Assembly (NCBI GenBank): GCA_951640195.1
Contig: OX621168.1
Location: 806,001-870,000 of the forward strand
Reading direction: 5' to 3'
Source of the DNA: Porpolomopsis calyptriformis
Taxonomy: Eukaryota; Basidiomycota; Agaricomycetes; Agaricales; Hygrophoraceae
Length of the DNA stretch: 64,000 nt
Part shown: piece after piece, positions 44,529 through 54,800 of the stretch
Layout: every line of letters begins with the position of its first letter
Numbering within the stretch: position 1 is the stretch's first letter
Notes under the pieces: model-generated
The model's database searches: none
What the model saw: the letters and a program-made list of their open reading frames with translations, nothing else
Told to the model about the DNA's origin: nothing
Position numbers and translations under genes: made by a program

Positions 44529-44573
44529 GTCGGCTGGTCGAACTTGAGGATAATTGTCACGTGAGCAGACAGC
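44529..44573. promoter_or_regulatory. Very short divergent promoter with CACGTG
   Basis: Only 45 bp separate the start codons of the CANIN-like gene (minus) and ATP5 (plus). It contains a palindromic CACGTG at 44558-44563. Either the two genes share a core promoter or transcription starts lie inside the opposite coding region. Confidence 0.55.
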
Positions 44574-45308
44574 ATGCTACGCTCATCTCGTCCCGCCACT
44601 GCCGTGTTTGGCCGTCGGGCAGCATCGTCTGCCATTGCACTCAAATACTCTCATGCCGTTTATTCTGCGGCATTAGCAAAGTCTCCACAAGTTCTCAACA
44701 AAGTCCAGACAGAACTTAATGTCATCCACAACTCTGTCAAGGACATCCCTGAACTAAACGCATTCATCCACAACCCTACCCTTTCCGCCAAGGACCGCAG
44801 TGCCGGTCTCGTCGCACTTTATGCACGCGCAGAAGGCATGGGCGCGAAAAAAGATCCAGTTTCAGACATCACCAAGAACTTGTTCTCCATCCTCTCCGAG
44901 AATGGCCGATTGGGAGAGACCGAGGGCGTCATTGACGGTTTCAATGAACTGGTTTCCAAATACAAGGGAGAATTAACCGTCACTGTGACATCCGCCGTGC
45001 CGCTAACGCAGGACGTGCTCTCGCGGTTGGAGTCCACTCTTAGGCAGTCCCAGGCCGGACAGCGAAGCAAGTCCATTAAGATGATAAACAGGGTGTGTTA
45101 TATTGCTGTTGTATGGTGTCTTTTGTGTCATGAATTGTATTAGGTCAACCCTTCTGTATTGGGAGGGATGATTGTTGACGTGGGTGACAAAACCGTCGAT
45201 CTCAGCATCTTATCGCGAGTTACAAAGTTTAACAACGCGCTGCAAGGTGAGTTTCTTGTTCAATCAAATTAGAAAATCCCAACGTTCTTCCGTTCAGAAT
45301 CAGTTTGA
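44574..45308 (+). CDS. ATP5: ATP synthase subunit 5 (OSCP)
   Basis: Oligomycin sensitivity-conferring subunit linking F1 to the peripheral stalk in mitochondria. The N-terminus is a presequence (MLRSSRPATAVFGRRAASS). Then ALKYSHAVYSAALAKSPQVL, LNAFIHNPTLSAKDRSAGL and FSILSENGRLGETEGVIDGF. The C-terminal strand is VNPSVLGGMIVDVGDKTVDL then SILSRVTKFNNALQESV. Three exons, with TGA at 45306-45308 after a final exon of 11 nt. About 210 residues, as usual for fungal OSCP. Confidence 0.96.
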
Positions 45309-45507
45309 ACGGCGAATGGTTGCTTTGAAAATTCTATCCTGTGTTACTAGATTTGATGTGAAGTTATTCCCCCCATAGGATGGACATTTTTCTGACGTCC
45401 CGTGAGTCTCATAAGCCATTTACTGTGTGATCACAAGTCTTTCCACAATGTAGTTCTCTACATGGGGGGCAGAATTACAGCTGAAGTTGGCATAAGATGG
45501 ATGACAA

Positions 45508-46968
45508 CTATATACTCTTTTCATCCTCTTTTGCTTTCGAATCTGGTTGGACCCTCAAGTTATGCGAGTCGCTCTTTGGCTCTGCGATTGGAGTGCCACA
45601 AGGGCATTCAACTGCCACAGATATAGCAGGTATGTCGCGCCACTCCCAGGCATTCTTCAGTTCCCCATGCATGTGTGCGGTTATGAGAAATGAAAGGACA
45701 CAAGCGGGGCTAGAAGTAGGGTTATGGTACACTGAATGTAGTTAGTTTTTCGGTTTACCTACCTTAAGTACAGCAATGCCGGTTGAGCCACTTGAAATGT
45801 ATGTAGAGCCGCCATCGTGGTGAGAAGACCGGCGATATAGGCGGCTAAAGCAGCGTAAAAGTATGGCTTGACGAACTGCATCTGTTGCGACACGCAAAAG
45901 CGATGATAGTCATAACGAAGGGCCAGAGCAATGAATGACCCAGGAATAATGATATCTCCGAGCCCTAGCAGGGTGAAATCATTTCCGTGTGAGAAGCTCA
46001 TGGATTTGGACCACAGGAGCTTTATGGGGATGTCTAGTGTTGTGGCGACGTCAACCATCTGGAAACGTGGGATGTTCAAGGACAATCATCTGAGCGTGTA
46101 AGTATTACTTGGTAACTCACAACCTCTGTCCCGAATACCCACCATATGTCGTAGAAGAATAATCCCGACAGAAGGATACACCCAGTTTGGAAGGAGTCAA
46201 GTTTTATTAATAATAGTGCATTATGCGCAAACGAGAGCGAGAGGATGTTAATGAGGAGCGCAGATTTGCGACCAGCGGCTGAAAAGAGGTAGAGGATGGA
46301 AGGGATGGCACTAAGGGGAGATAGAACCATTTGTGGGGTGTTCCAAGAGACGAAAATGATCTCTACGGGTCTGTTAGTCCTTTCATCGGTCGATCGGGCG
46401 GGCTGAAATATTCACCTTTGTCAGCCTTCCGGAGTAAAAGTGTAGATTTGTCAAGGTTCTTCCAACGAGCATCCCCCAGCGCCAATTTCGCCAGATATGT
46501 CGAGAACTGAGCAAAAATCATAGATGACGATGCGACTAAAAACCAAACAATGCATTCACCTTCCAGACAGCTCCAACCCCGGCGACAGACAAATACCATC
46601 CAAAGAACCAATTTATCCATTCCTTTCCAAAATATTTGAGCATGGTGTATAGCCCAAATAATGTCAGGGAACCGACCTGGAGTGGATATGCGGCTTGGTT
46701 GATCAACAGTATCGATCGGTGAGTAAGGGACGGCTTACAATAGGGAAAAACCAGGCTTCACGCGAAGACATGTGGTAATGATGCTCTGCATCGCCATCTT
46801 GGCTACCAACATCTTGGGGGCCAACAGACGGCTTAGAATTCTGCAAATTGGGTAAATCTTATGAACGGAGGTAGAAGAACAGGTACAAACTGGCAAAGAT
46901 CCAAAGGCACCAGCGTAGATAGATCCTACCGCGAGTGCTAGCAAGCCAGCATGGGGTATAAAATCCAT
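45508..46968 (-). CDS. SPP: Signal peptide peptidase (intramembrane aspartyl protease)
   Basis: Presenilin-type protease of the ER membrane (family A22B) that cleaves signal peptide remnants and type II membrane proteins. Start MDFIPHAGLLALAVGSIYAG at 46968. Catalytic motifs are FFYDIWWVFGT near 46150 and LLGLGDIIIPG near 45960. The PAL motif QPALLYLSPA spans an intron near 45770. Additional helices are VLSPLSAIPSILYLFS and PYFYAALAAYIAGLLTTM. The cytosolic tail is about 55 residues (PKSDSHNLRVQPDSKAKEDE). The C-terminus lacks an obvious KKxx signal. Stop TAG at 45508-45510. About eight introns. Confidence 0.95.
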
Positions 46969-47022
46969 ACCGTGGCGACTGAAAATCGTTCCTCGATTAC
47001 ATAAGGGCGAGAACTGCCCAAT
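46969..47022. promoter_or_regulatory. 54-bp divergent promoter shared by SPP and PBI2 genes
   Basis: The start codons of signal peptide peptidase (minus) and the Pbi2-like inhibitor (plus) are separated by only 54 bp. No known element is obvious. The two products are a protease and a protease inhibitor, so co-regulation would be meaningful, though it is not shown. Confidence 0.5.
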
Positions 47023-47486
47023 ATGTCGAACGGTGAGCATCTCTCAAAGGCCTTGGATCGTGCCTCGTTCTAAACCTGTATTCTAAAGCCCAGGTATCAG
47101 TCATCGTCATGTTCGAAGACAGCGCAACGCCCGAACAGATTGAAGCGTACGTGAACGAAATTAACAGCAGTGGTCAGTTATCCACATTATCTGTCTACCG
47201 ACCCTGACACTGGGCCGCAGGTGGCAGTGTTTATCTTCGCTATGACCCAGTGATGAAAGTGTGTGCTCTATTGAATAACTGGTTGCAAAGTCCACCTTTG
47301 ACAAATCGCTGTTAGGGCTTTGCTGCCTCTCTTACTGAAAGCCTGTTCTTAAAGCTTCAATCATTTACGGGAAAGGGCATAATCAAATTTATCGGTCAGT
47401 GCTTCAATTTTTTTGTTTTTTGACCTGGTAATGCTCAGTGAACGAATATGTCTGCAGAGCAGGACAGTATTGTAACAACTCAATGA
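47023..47486 (+). CDS. PBI2: Pbi2-like proteinase B inhibitor (I9 family)
   Basis: Small cytosolic inhibitor of subtilisin-type vacuolar proteinase B, related to the I9 propeptide fold. Spliced exons read MSN|VIVMFEDSATPEQIEAYV, NEINSSGGSVYLRYDPVMK, GFAASLTESLFLKLQSFTGK, IIKFIEQDSIVTTQ then TGA at 47484-47486. The Y-DP-V-KGFAA and IE-D-IVTTQ features match Pbi2 and Pleurotus-type inhibitors. About 77 residues, five exons. No signal peptide, in agreement with a cytosolic or vacuole-fusion role (LMA1 in yeast). Confidence 0.93.
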
Positions 47487-48888
47487 TCGAACTCTGACGC
47501 TGTACGGTAACCTTCCATGTACTTTACCTCGATAGTGCACATTTGCTTGTACGGTGCACCGAATCTATCTCCTGAATTACGAGGCACGGCGACGAGCTCA
47601 AGACGACGGTCAATCTGGATATCATTGCCTGTTCAAGTCATCCAGAGCCACTGAACTGCTTCTTAGGACCATCAACTGAATCGGCTGCCTAATCCACACC
47701 ATTTGTGACACCACAATCCAGAGCCGGGCTTTCACCCCCGCACTCGGTACAACATCGAAGACCTTGTTCCGCATTCAACAGCAAATATTCGGTGCTGTTC
47801 AAACTCTGTTAGAAGGTTACTGGAATACCTTTGAACCACACCATCTGGATCCGCTACCTGTTGACCGAGAGACTCTTCAGTACTCAGTTCCTGCCTGGAT
47901 TTCCAGACAGAGTTACCCTCAGGAACTCAAGCATTTTTCTTTTTCTGGTCTATTCAGCACGTCAAGCCAAGCTTCTCGATGACAATCTCCAGGAGCACTC
48001 AACTTGAAAGACTGGCAAAGTTAACGCTAACCACTAGCACCCGACCGTGCGTTTGATCCTCTCAAATATATTTCTTTCACCTTATTGTTGGTGTAAAGTC
48101 TTCGCCACATACATATGCGACTTCGCTTTCGACGAGCGCACATTGAAGAATGACAGGTCTCACCAAAGAAATTTCTGTTAAAAGGACAAGTTCAGATACG
48201 CCGCTGTTTCCCCTGGTTGACTTTCCGAAGGCTATATCCTGACACCCGCGACGAGAAGGCTGCCTCGTTCCGAGATACAGTATGTCGATGGACTCCCCGC
48301 AGCGACTAACAAATGCTCTTACCGTCTTTCAATAATACCGGAAGATACCGACACATGCTTTCATCGGGCCCCCTCGAAGCATCCCGCTTTTTATCTGGGT
48401 CTGGAGAAATATCCATCAAACACTTTATTGCAACAGGAGGAGGAACTTGTTTTAGGTGTTGACGCTGGAACAAGTTGTGATTCCGTACACGAAAATCGAC
48501 CCATGTAAGGAATCGCAAACTTTGAATATAAACTGGGGTGCTAACACCCAAAGGAAATTCATACCTGATCCCATTGCTTTATTGTCCACCTCTGGGTATA
48601 TAAACAGCCCGATTGTGACATTCTCAATCCCCACTCATTGTGAGTCTGGCACCAAAGGCCACATTGTGATGGAGAAAAAGGCTCCTGTTCAGCTCACTGT
48701 TAAGAAAGGTTGATCCACACAGAGATAAAATGCGATGCAATTGAGCATTGACATAAAACTACCCGATCTGTGGTATATATCCCGTAACCATGGCATAAAG
48801 AAGATCGTGAAAGACGTGAAGCACATGAAGGCGTAAAATTATCGACAAGAAATTTATACAAGATATAGTCCGAACTGAAGATTGATTA
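47487..48888 (+). pseudogene. Coding-like fragments of unknown origin
   Basis: A 1.4 kb gap holds two protein-like plus-strand stretches. About 47685-47980 encodes LFRIQQQIFGAVQTLLEGYW then HHLDPLPVDRETLQYSVPAW. About 48456-48713 encodes LNINWGANTQRKFIPDPIAL then YINSPIVTFSIPTHCESGTK, ending TVKKG and stop. Composition and residue patterns look coding, but the region between has stops in all frames that I could not join with splice sites. No family is recognised. It may be one gene with unresolved introns or a relic. Confidence 0.35.
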
Positions 48889-50670
48889 TTATGCCGGAAT
48901 TAGAGTGCGTGTAGGCAACTGTCGTTTGTCCAAAGTAGCAGTTGGAGGAGTTACGATCACTTCCGGAACTACCGTAGGCGACGAAGGCGGTGGCTGCCCT
49001 TTGCCTTGACCCGTAGTCATTAATACCACTTCGTTAACCTGAGTTGCGGAAGGGGAAGCCGCAAAATCCCATGGGCGCGGAACCTATGCTAATGATTTTA
49101 GAAATGTCACGGAGGAAGAATCAAGTGGTGTTTACCATCGCTGCGGGCATAATCCTGAGGTGAAATCAATGTAATTAGCGAAGAGACTGGTGGGACAGAC
49201 TGGCGGGGAAGTTACCAAGTGGCCGCACAGACAACCCCCTGTCCTTTATTCTGGTTCATGATAGAGTCGAATTCAAAATTAACATATTGGCCAATATAGC
49301 GGACGAAAGGAAGGATTTCGCGGACGCCGTTATGCACGACAGAAAGGGCGGTGAGACAGTTGATGACAGCGGTCGACATGGAGTGCACATTCTGTCGTGG
49401 AAAGGACTTCAGTCTTCTCTCAAATTAAATAACAAACAGAAAGTACAAACATTGAGATAGGCTAATGTCGGAGGAGGAAGGAGGAGCTCGAGACCCCACC
49501 AATCTAAATAATCATGTGAATGCTGAACAGAGAATCCGCAAAAATTAGTACATACAGGTGATTACAGAGATACGGTCAGTGGGGGGGTAAATTCCTGGCG
49601 GTTCATTCAATCGTGGAATCCTCAAAAATCAAATAAAAAGCACCTTGGTGATCGGGAAAGACAGATATTCCGGAAGTATACCCCAGGGCCATCAACTGCG
49701 GCGTAATGCGCACAATTCCATTAATGACGGTTTCGGGCGTAGGAAGCGCACCGGCCAAGATACCCTTCCCGTCTCCAGGTTGTCCAAGCCCCATGTCCGG
49801 CTCCATCAGGCTGACTACGTGCATGTCATTGAGCATAGTGGCGACCTTGTCGATTTTGGCGGAGGAAACGCTGGGAAAACCAGCCGTCTCGATACTCGAT
49901 TGCTGCTCATCCGTCGTAGTCGCCTTCTTCTCGGCCAACTGGTTGAAATGCCGTTCGTGAGCCTCAGATTCCGTGTATGCAAGGCATACAGCGTGGATCG
50001 GTCCTCTCGGCTTCGCCACTGGCTCTGGCCCCCTTTCCTCTTCTTCGCCCACCGCTTCGTTGGTGACTGGTAAGCTACGTAACTCCGCGATCACCTTATT
50101 GGCAGACGTTGGTCGCATGAGCTGCGATTTAACTTTGCTTAACTGTGGAGCCGCTGTCGCTCTGGTGATCTGAGGGGACAACGCATCGGCTGACGGCCCA
50201 ACAATGAGCGCACGGAGGATCAAAGCGGATTCCTTCGCCCGTTTGGTTGAGCTAGTGACGACCGGCTTCGGAGTGCGCTTGGCGTACGCATCAGCTGCGC
50301 GAGCCTTCTTGTGGTGATCTTGATCAGTGGATAAGGCATGTTTATGTCCTTGGCGATCATGGCCGAATGCAAAAGGGCGGAAGGAAAACCGACGAGCCCT
50401 TGACCCGGGGCTTTCGGGTGTCTGACCCTCCTCATTCGAAGATTTTGGAGGGGGAGAAGCCAACGGAAGTACTTCAGGGAGTGTTAAATTCTCCATCTCG
50501 ACTGAGAGATTGACCACCGCGTCTCCCGTGGAGACTGGAGGGGGGCTTGAAGAGTCTGCATGGACCGTTTTATCCGATTCAGGAGGTTCTTTAGATTTGA
50601 TCTCATTCGTCGTCTCCGCTGGAGACCCAGCAGGCTTTGAACCGAGAGAAAATCGCTGAAAGATCATCAT
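48889..50670 (-). CDS. Conserved basidiomycete protein of unknown function
   Basis: Start MMIFQRFSLGSKP. The first half is disordered with basic and Ser-rich segments (FSFRPFAFGHDRQGHKH). The ordered part begins near 50130: KRAKESALILRALIVGPSAD, GPIHAVCLAYTESEAHERHF and VATMLNDMHVVSLMEPDMG. A 49-nt intron near 49597-49645 (branch TTGAATGA) joins VFPDHQG to IYPPTDRISVIT, then YWWGLELLLPPPTLAYLN, NGVREILPFVRYIGQYVNF and GVVCAATWIMPAAMVPRPWD. It ends LPTRTLIPA and TAA at 48889-48891. About 560 residues. The ordered half looks strongly conserved in style, but I cannot assign a function; no catalytic motif is evident. Confidence 0.75.
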
Positions 50671-50871
50671 CGTCGAGAATGGTGAAGGATGGGAATAAAT
50701 AAACTAGAAATGGGCTCGTTCGCTGAGAAGGGATGTAAGGGAGTTCCCATTTCCAGCACATAATCTCAGGCACACGGTGGCGTACCGTTCTGCGTACATG
50801 GAGTGGTGTATCCAAGCGATGCTCAAGAGGGTGAACCTGGCAGTGTATTTGGTACCAATCACACCAGTCGT

Positions 50872-51639
50872 TTACAGAATTATTGTAACTGCTTTCCACT
50901 GCCGACTCTCTTGGCCATATCCAGCAGCGGTGGCTTCCTGGCGCCGGATACAATGGGAGGAAGTGACCAACGAGGCAGCAAGTGGACCACTGTTTCTCAG
51001 ACTTAACAGGGCACGACTGATGGTATCTAGGACGGTCGCAAGATCAGACGAACCATCCTTATCCCTCGTTGATGACTGAGGGAGGAGCGATGGCATTGGA
51101 ACGCCGGGTGTGATATCTCTTTGGCCACATCAACGGGAGCATCATTCCGGGAGCTTGCTGTTGGTTGATAGTCAGTAGAGTAAATTCCAAAACGGCTCCT
51201 GGACTCAACCCTGTTCTGGGCCTACGGGTCAATAGTTAGCTGCGATTGATAGAAACTGCAAATACAACGCGGTCAGAACGGACTTGAGATAGTCCGAATG
51301 GTGGATTTGGCTTACCCGAAAGTCGCAGGAATGCCGATCGATATGACCTAGACCGGGGTTCAGCCTCGTAGACCGAAGTGGTAGCAAACACAGACGGACC
51401 AAAGTGCCCTACTTGCTAAGAAACGTACCAGGAAAAGGCATGATGGGTGTGTCGAGTTGGTGATCAATAAAGTCCAGTAAGATGTCAGATTCTGCGGTCA
51501 ATCATCCCGTTCCCACCTGATCGTAAAAAGATGAAGGCGAAGGTGGGACGATCGGAGTGACGCCACCAACAACTCCAGCACTGCGGATGACGCCGATCTC
51601 GACTGAATTGATCTTGATGTCGGTGGGGGCGGTGCTCAT
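50872..51639 (-). CDS. Unrecognised multi-exon gene
   Basis: ATG at 51637-51639 gives MSTAPTDIKINSVEIGVIRS. A 77-nt intron (branch GATTGAC) links AGVV to ESDILLDFIDHQLDTPIMPF, and a further exon encodes GHIDRHSCDFR. Downstream candidates are AQNRVESRSRFGIYSTDYQ (about 51220) and PMPSLLPQSSTRDKDGSS to TIIL before TAA at 50872, but the joins there are uncertain. The gene may also continue past 50872 through a donor at GTAAAC. No family is recognised. It lies about 200 bp upstream of the start of the gene at 48889-50670, same strand. CACGTG at 51705-51710 is 66 bp upstream of the ATG. Confidence 0.45.
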
Positions 51640-51860
51640 GCGAATGGGAAAGATGATATGAACGGGTATCGTTCCCCGTTCTAACTAATAAGCAGGATCA
51701 TGGCACGTGACGCTATCTTTCAATTGCAGCAAAGCATATAATTATTGTGCGAAATAGATAAAGACAAAAGAAATCAAAATAATTAAAACAGAAAAAGAAA
51801 AAAAAGAGGCTAGAGAGCCAGACGTGCAAATCATAAGTATACTCTGTAGATCATCTATCT

Positions 51861-54800
51861 CTATCCCCCATCTGCCTTCTCCCGGCGAGGCATTTGAGAC
51901 ATACGGCGCTGGTTGACGCCAGGAGTAATCGGCATTTCACTCTCCGGGTTAACGTCAACCACTTTCTCTTGCTCGCCCTTCTTTTTCTCCTTAGATGTCA
52001 TCGGCGAGTCATCATCATCCGGCTGTAGTGCTCTTTCCAGAGCTTATGCGTCACCATTCGCGTCAGCACCTAAACCATTTCCAAAGTAAAAAAAAAAACA
52101 TTACCTTTCTCCCCCCTTTTCTTGAGTCGAAGGGTCATTGCAGAATGTAGTGAGTCGATATACGAATCGTACTTCACGATCTCCGTCAGGAGATATTGAG
52201 ATCTCTTCTCCCAATTACTCTGTGCCTTGGCAGAATTAGAGGAACGCGGTGAATACTGACCCCCAATAATTTAATCAACGAACGAATGTAAAAACCAGCG
52301 AGACACACATACCAACGCCAACATGGGTTCGCGAAGTTCGTTATGTCGCTTCAGGTCGTCTTTCATGGACGCCACATATTTTTGTAGCGCCTCCATCTGC
52401 GTCTCTTCATCGTGCACACTCGACACCGTCGGCGGGGACGGCGGCTTCCACTCACTGATCACAACGCGGTCCACGTACGGAGAGTGCGCTGCCCGCACAG
52501 TCGCCACTCCTTCTCGCCACCCAAACCGGCTCCGGCTGCTGCGACCGCTCCGAATGCTCATCGCATCAGAATAGTCTTGCTCTCTCGTCGACTCGGTATC
52601 CGAGGTCGAGCGTCCGCGCGTGACCGGATCTTCCACGCGATTCCACCCGTACTCCATGTTCGAAACCCCGCCTGAGAGAGGCTCCTTGCTCGTCCGCGCA
52701 GCCCAATAGTTACATGTCGACACCCACTCATTCACCAGTTCCTCAGTCCCAGCTTGGAAGAAGTAAACCCCGCCATTGGAAAGTGTCAGGACCATACAAT
52801 GAGGACGCTGCCTGTTATATCCAGGCGGGGGCAACGCATGTCCCAACGAATGAGCGAGATGCACGGTCCCAACAGGATGTGCATTGGCCTGCGGTCAATC
52901 AATGCCAAGATCATAACAACCCTCATTGCAACTGCAACTCACCAGCCAATTCCCCCCGCCGACAACCTTGGATCCTCCAGCGGCGTTCTGACCAAAAACA
53001 AACATATTCAGCTCCCCTTTCTGAATCACGACAAACACGTCCATCCACGACTTATCCCTCGCTCTCTTCCCCGTCGACTCCCAATACTGTTTGCGGCACA
53101 ACATACCCTCCTTGGCCCACGGCGCTCCAAGAAGTGCCAACTCCTCGTCCGTAATGCTGATCGTGGTCGAATCAGAACAATGACTTCGAACGCTGCGATC
53201 GTCATCCTCTTGGGCTTCGCGGATGATGGTATGTGAGAGATTCGACGCAAACCCAAGGGTGGGTGGGAGGAACGAAGAGCTTGAACCGTGAATACCCTTG
53301 GCAAGACTTTCAGCAAAAACGACCAGGGCACATTATACGGTGGGAAAAAAAAGTGGGAATACTAACCTCCTGCGTTGACGCCGAAAAGCTCGGTGACGGG
53401 CTCACTCGTCCATCGATACTGCTATTACTACTATAAGGGCTATTGCCCGTCTGACCGCCAAGAATAGACTGCAGTCCTCTGATACTGCCACGTTTGAGTG
53501 TAGTCAGCCGATCGGGTTGTCCACGCAAGCTTCGATTCCGTATCAATGTAGACGGTCCAGGACTAAGGGAGGACATGGATGATCGCATCGGAGCACTATT
53601 AAGCGGCTGTAATATTTGTTGGCTCTTGATGGCATTATACATTTCCTGTTCACAAAAAAAAAAAAAAAATCAGAATGCTCGTTCTATATCACATCATGCA
53701 GGTCAAGTTACCTTGAGAAGACTCTCCATTTCATTCTCCCAATTACGATTATAAACGACCGAACTTGCACCCAAGCTTGCGCTTTTGGCGTCCTGGCTGG
53801 AAGAAACCTGTATTGACAGTGAACTGCCATTGGAGGGTTGCAAGGAGGTGGGTGACGTCGTTAACGATAAACCTGAAGCTGAGTTGAGAAGATCTCGAGA
53901 GATGCTGCTCCAGCTGGTGATGCTTCCGCTCCTTTTGCTACGCGCCGTCGATGTTCCAACCGTAGTCTCGGTGCCGTCCGACCCACGGACGCTACCGTCA
54001 TCATAATTAAGATCGGAGACAGAGGTTTGAGAAGGGGTCGGTTGAAGCTGCAGCCGGATAGCCGCGAGAGTGTTGCGGACGAACTGACTACGAGACATCC
54101 GAGTAGACAGATCGGCAACATGTAAATCAGTGTTGAGTAGTAATAAAGAATAAGAAACAGAGTGGACAACACCTGGCCACGCAAAATGAATTGTCAGTAC
54201 ATTTTTCGGTTCCCATAGAGAACGGATGAGGGCAGACTCACTAGCACTGCCATAAACACTTGTGGGATTGCACTCCCAATAACGTCTACTGAATTCTTCA
54301 AGAATACGGTCTACTTGCTGTGTTTCTGCTTTCAGATATAGTTTGGAGCAGAGCCGTCTGTATGAACATTCATTTTAGTAAGAAAAACTCGTCTCTCTCT
54401 CTCGAGATCCTGACCTAAAGGCAAGATCGAGTCTCAAGCTCGAAAAGTCAAGGAAATTGAGGTAGTAATGCACAGCGACTTTATTGATTCGTCCCCTAAA
54501 CACACCCATGGATGATCAATAAAATATAAAATAAAACTTTGATCATGAACTTACTGCCCACCGAGCCATTCGGCTATCTTCTCTTTCTGCAAAAATTCCT
54601 CATCCTCCACCCAACATCGCGTCGCCAATTCCTTTCCTCTCCTCTGAATATCAACCGTTTCATCTCCGGCAGGGGATTGATTTGAGGCAAATCTTGTCAG
54701 GACCAAATCGCTCGTCGTGAGGTCTAGTTGAGAGCTCACGGTCAGCGTCGGAGATACTACAAAAACAAAAAAAACAAAAAAGAGTATTAATGCATTTCGA

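Noticed and set aside
49603..49650. Frame end of the first long exon at 49603 as a true stop
   Set aside because: A 49-nt GT-AG intron with a good branch sequence lies there, and splicing joins conserved-looking segments in frame.
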